From Leptoclinus maculatus (Eukaryota > Chordata > Actinopteri > Perciformes > Stichaeidae): a stretch of DNA of 64,000 nucleotides. The DNA is taken from the NCBI GenBank assembly GCA_032191485.1, contig JAVDOI010000004.1, positions 21,634,943 to 21,698,942 on the forward strand. The letters run 5' to 3'. Positions within the stretch are counted from its first letter, which is position 1. The number at the start of each line of letters is the position of its first letter. A program made the position numbers and the translations under genes. Positions 62,925 through 64,000 of the stretch are shown here, piece by piece. A model generated the notes under the pieces. That model saw only the letters and a list, made by a program, of their open reading frames with translations, had not been told where the DNA came from and ran no database searches.

Positions 62925-63275
62925 AAATATAATTTTGTAAGTTCAACCTCAGCTCCTATTATCTAGTCTAATAAACTGTGTAGCCAGAATACAGACACTG
63001 AAGGACAAAAATGTCCCATTAAAACCTTTTTATTTATTTATTTTTCTGTGATTGGAACCTATTTATTGACATTTTACAGACTAAAAGATTAACCAAATAA
63101 TCAACAGACGTCAACAATAAAAATAGTTGCAGCCTTATCACGGGGTGCATGCAACAACAAGTGCAATATATATATTTTTACTTTTATTTATTTATTGCAA
63201 GACAAGAGACAATACATAGACATAACAACAAGAGACCCATTCAAACTCTTTAAAACCACAATGTTTGATCCCATT
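62925..63275. repeat. Dispersed repeat shared with 6150-6300
   Basis: CAACCTCAGCTCCTATTA, GACAAAAATGTCCCATTAAA and ATGTTTGATCCCATTA correspond to the chd1l intron 12 copy, here split by about 200 bp of other sequence. Confidence 0.6.
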
Positions 63276-63285
63276 ATATCATAAA

Positions 63286-63727
63286 GATAATACATGTTAT
63301 TCTCCTGATGTCCACTAGAGGCATAACTGCTGTATTATAGAGATAATACATGTTATTCTCCTGATGTCCACTAGAGGCATAACTGCTGTATTATAGAGAT
63401 AATACATGTTATTCTCCTGGTGTCCACTAGAGGCATCACTGCTGTATTATAGAGATAATACATGTTATTCTCCTGGTGTCCACTAGAGGCATAACTGCTG
63501 TATTATAGAGATAATACATGTTATTCTCCTGGTGTCCACTAGAGGCATAACTGCTGTATTATAGAGATAATACATGTTATTCTCCTGGTGTCCACTAGAG
63601 GCATCACTACTGTATTATAGAGATAATACATGTTATTCTCCTGGTGTCCACTAGGGGCATCACTGCTGTATTATAGAGATAATACATGTTATTCTCCTGG
63701 TGTCCACTAAGGGGCATCACTGCTGTA
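63286..63727. repeat. 56-bp minisatellite, nearly 8 copies
   Basis: The unit starts GATAATACATGTTATTCTCC, includes GTGTCCACTAGAGGCAT and ends GCTGTATTATAGA. Copies are almost identical; the last two change AGAGGC to AGGGGC or AAGGGGC. The first two have GATGTCC instead of GGTGTCC. Confidence 0.95.
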
Positions 63728-64000
63728 TAAACAAAACAAAATGTCAGAATTTAACCCTGTGTCTTAAGAGGGTTACATTCTGAAAAATAATGAATATTTA
63801 ATAGTTATGATCAGGACTGATGTTGGTTAAAAGATTTAACTTATTGAAAGTGCAAAATAATATTTCACAAATAATAAAAAATGCATCAAAATCAATGCTG
63901 TAAGTACATTTATTAACTTTTCCAAGTGGTCCTGTGTGCAAGTAATGAAACCGTGTTCATTAATGTTGAGGAGATGCCAGCATTTGAATGTCACACATCA

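Overview
The window looks like a ray-finned (teleost, probably percomorph-type) fish nuclear genome. It has large spliced vertebrate genes, long (CA)n/(TG)n, (CT)n and (TA)n microsatellites, G/C homopolymer runs, many short non-autonomous DNA transposons, a LINE2/V-SINE-type 3' tail, and no bacterial-style gene packing. Four protein-coding genes can be supported.

Layout. 1-860: repeat-bearing flank. About 860-14721 (+): chd1l (ALC1), 25 coding exons, a SNF2-family chromatin remodeller with a C-terminal macro domain and, beyond it, a BRCT domain. The reconstructed frame closes exactly (1014 codons plus stop). About 15830-22015 (+): traf3ip2 (ACT1/CIKS-type IL-17 receptor adaptor), with a probable non-coding first exon after a GC box and seven SEFIR-encoding or linker exons after one large proline/serine-rich exon. 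22016-25330: intergenic repeats. 25331-53821 (-): wwc3, 23 coding exons, a KIBRA-family WW/C2 Hippo-pathway scaffold. Its frame also closes exactly (1146 codons plus stop). Its first coding intron, 11.4 kb, holds two large minisatellites and several MITEs. About 54200-57627: wwc3 promoter side, hAT MITE, microsatellites. 57628-58290 (+): intronless claudin (220 aa). 58291-64000: repeats, one low-repeat GC-rich block and a terminal 56-bp minisatellite.

The genes do not form an operon-like system: they cover DNA damage and chromatin (chd1l), IL-17 signalling (traf3ip2), Hippo/polarity (wwc3) and tight junctions (claudin). The wwc3-claudin linkage looks like ancient conserved synteny.

Most interesting points. 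The chd1l exon joining macro and BRCT domains is flanked by two apparent U12-type (minor spliceosome) introns, one GT-AG and one AT-AC; the AT-AC intron carries a transposon fragment 23 nt from its donor. wwc3 has a GC-AG intron, a ~545-bp foldback element and a 45-bp hairpin-forming minisatellite of about 20.5 copies, each unit carrying a TATAAA. Several repeats carry CTCF-core-like motifs.

Limits: exon borders come from reading splice signals, frame continuity and remembered family similarity; no alignment, transcript data or repeat library could be consulted. UTR ends and repeat family names are tentative.
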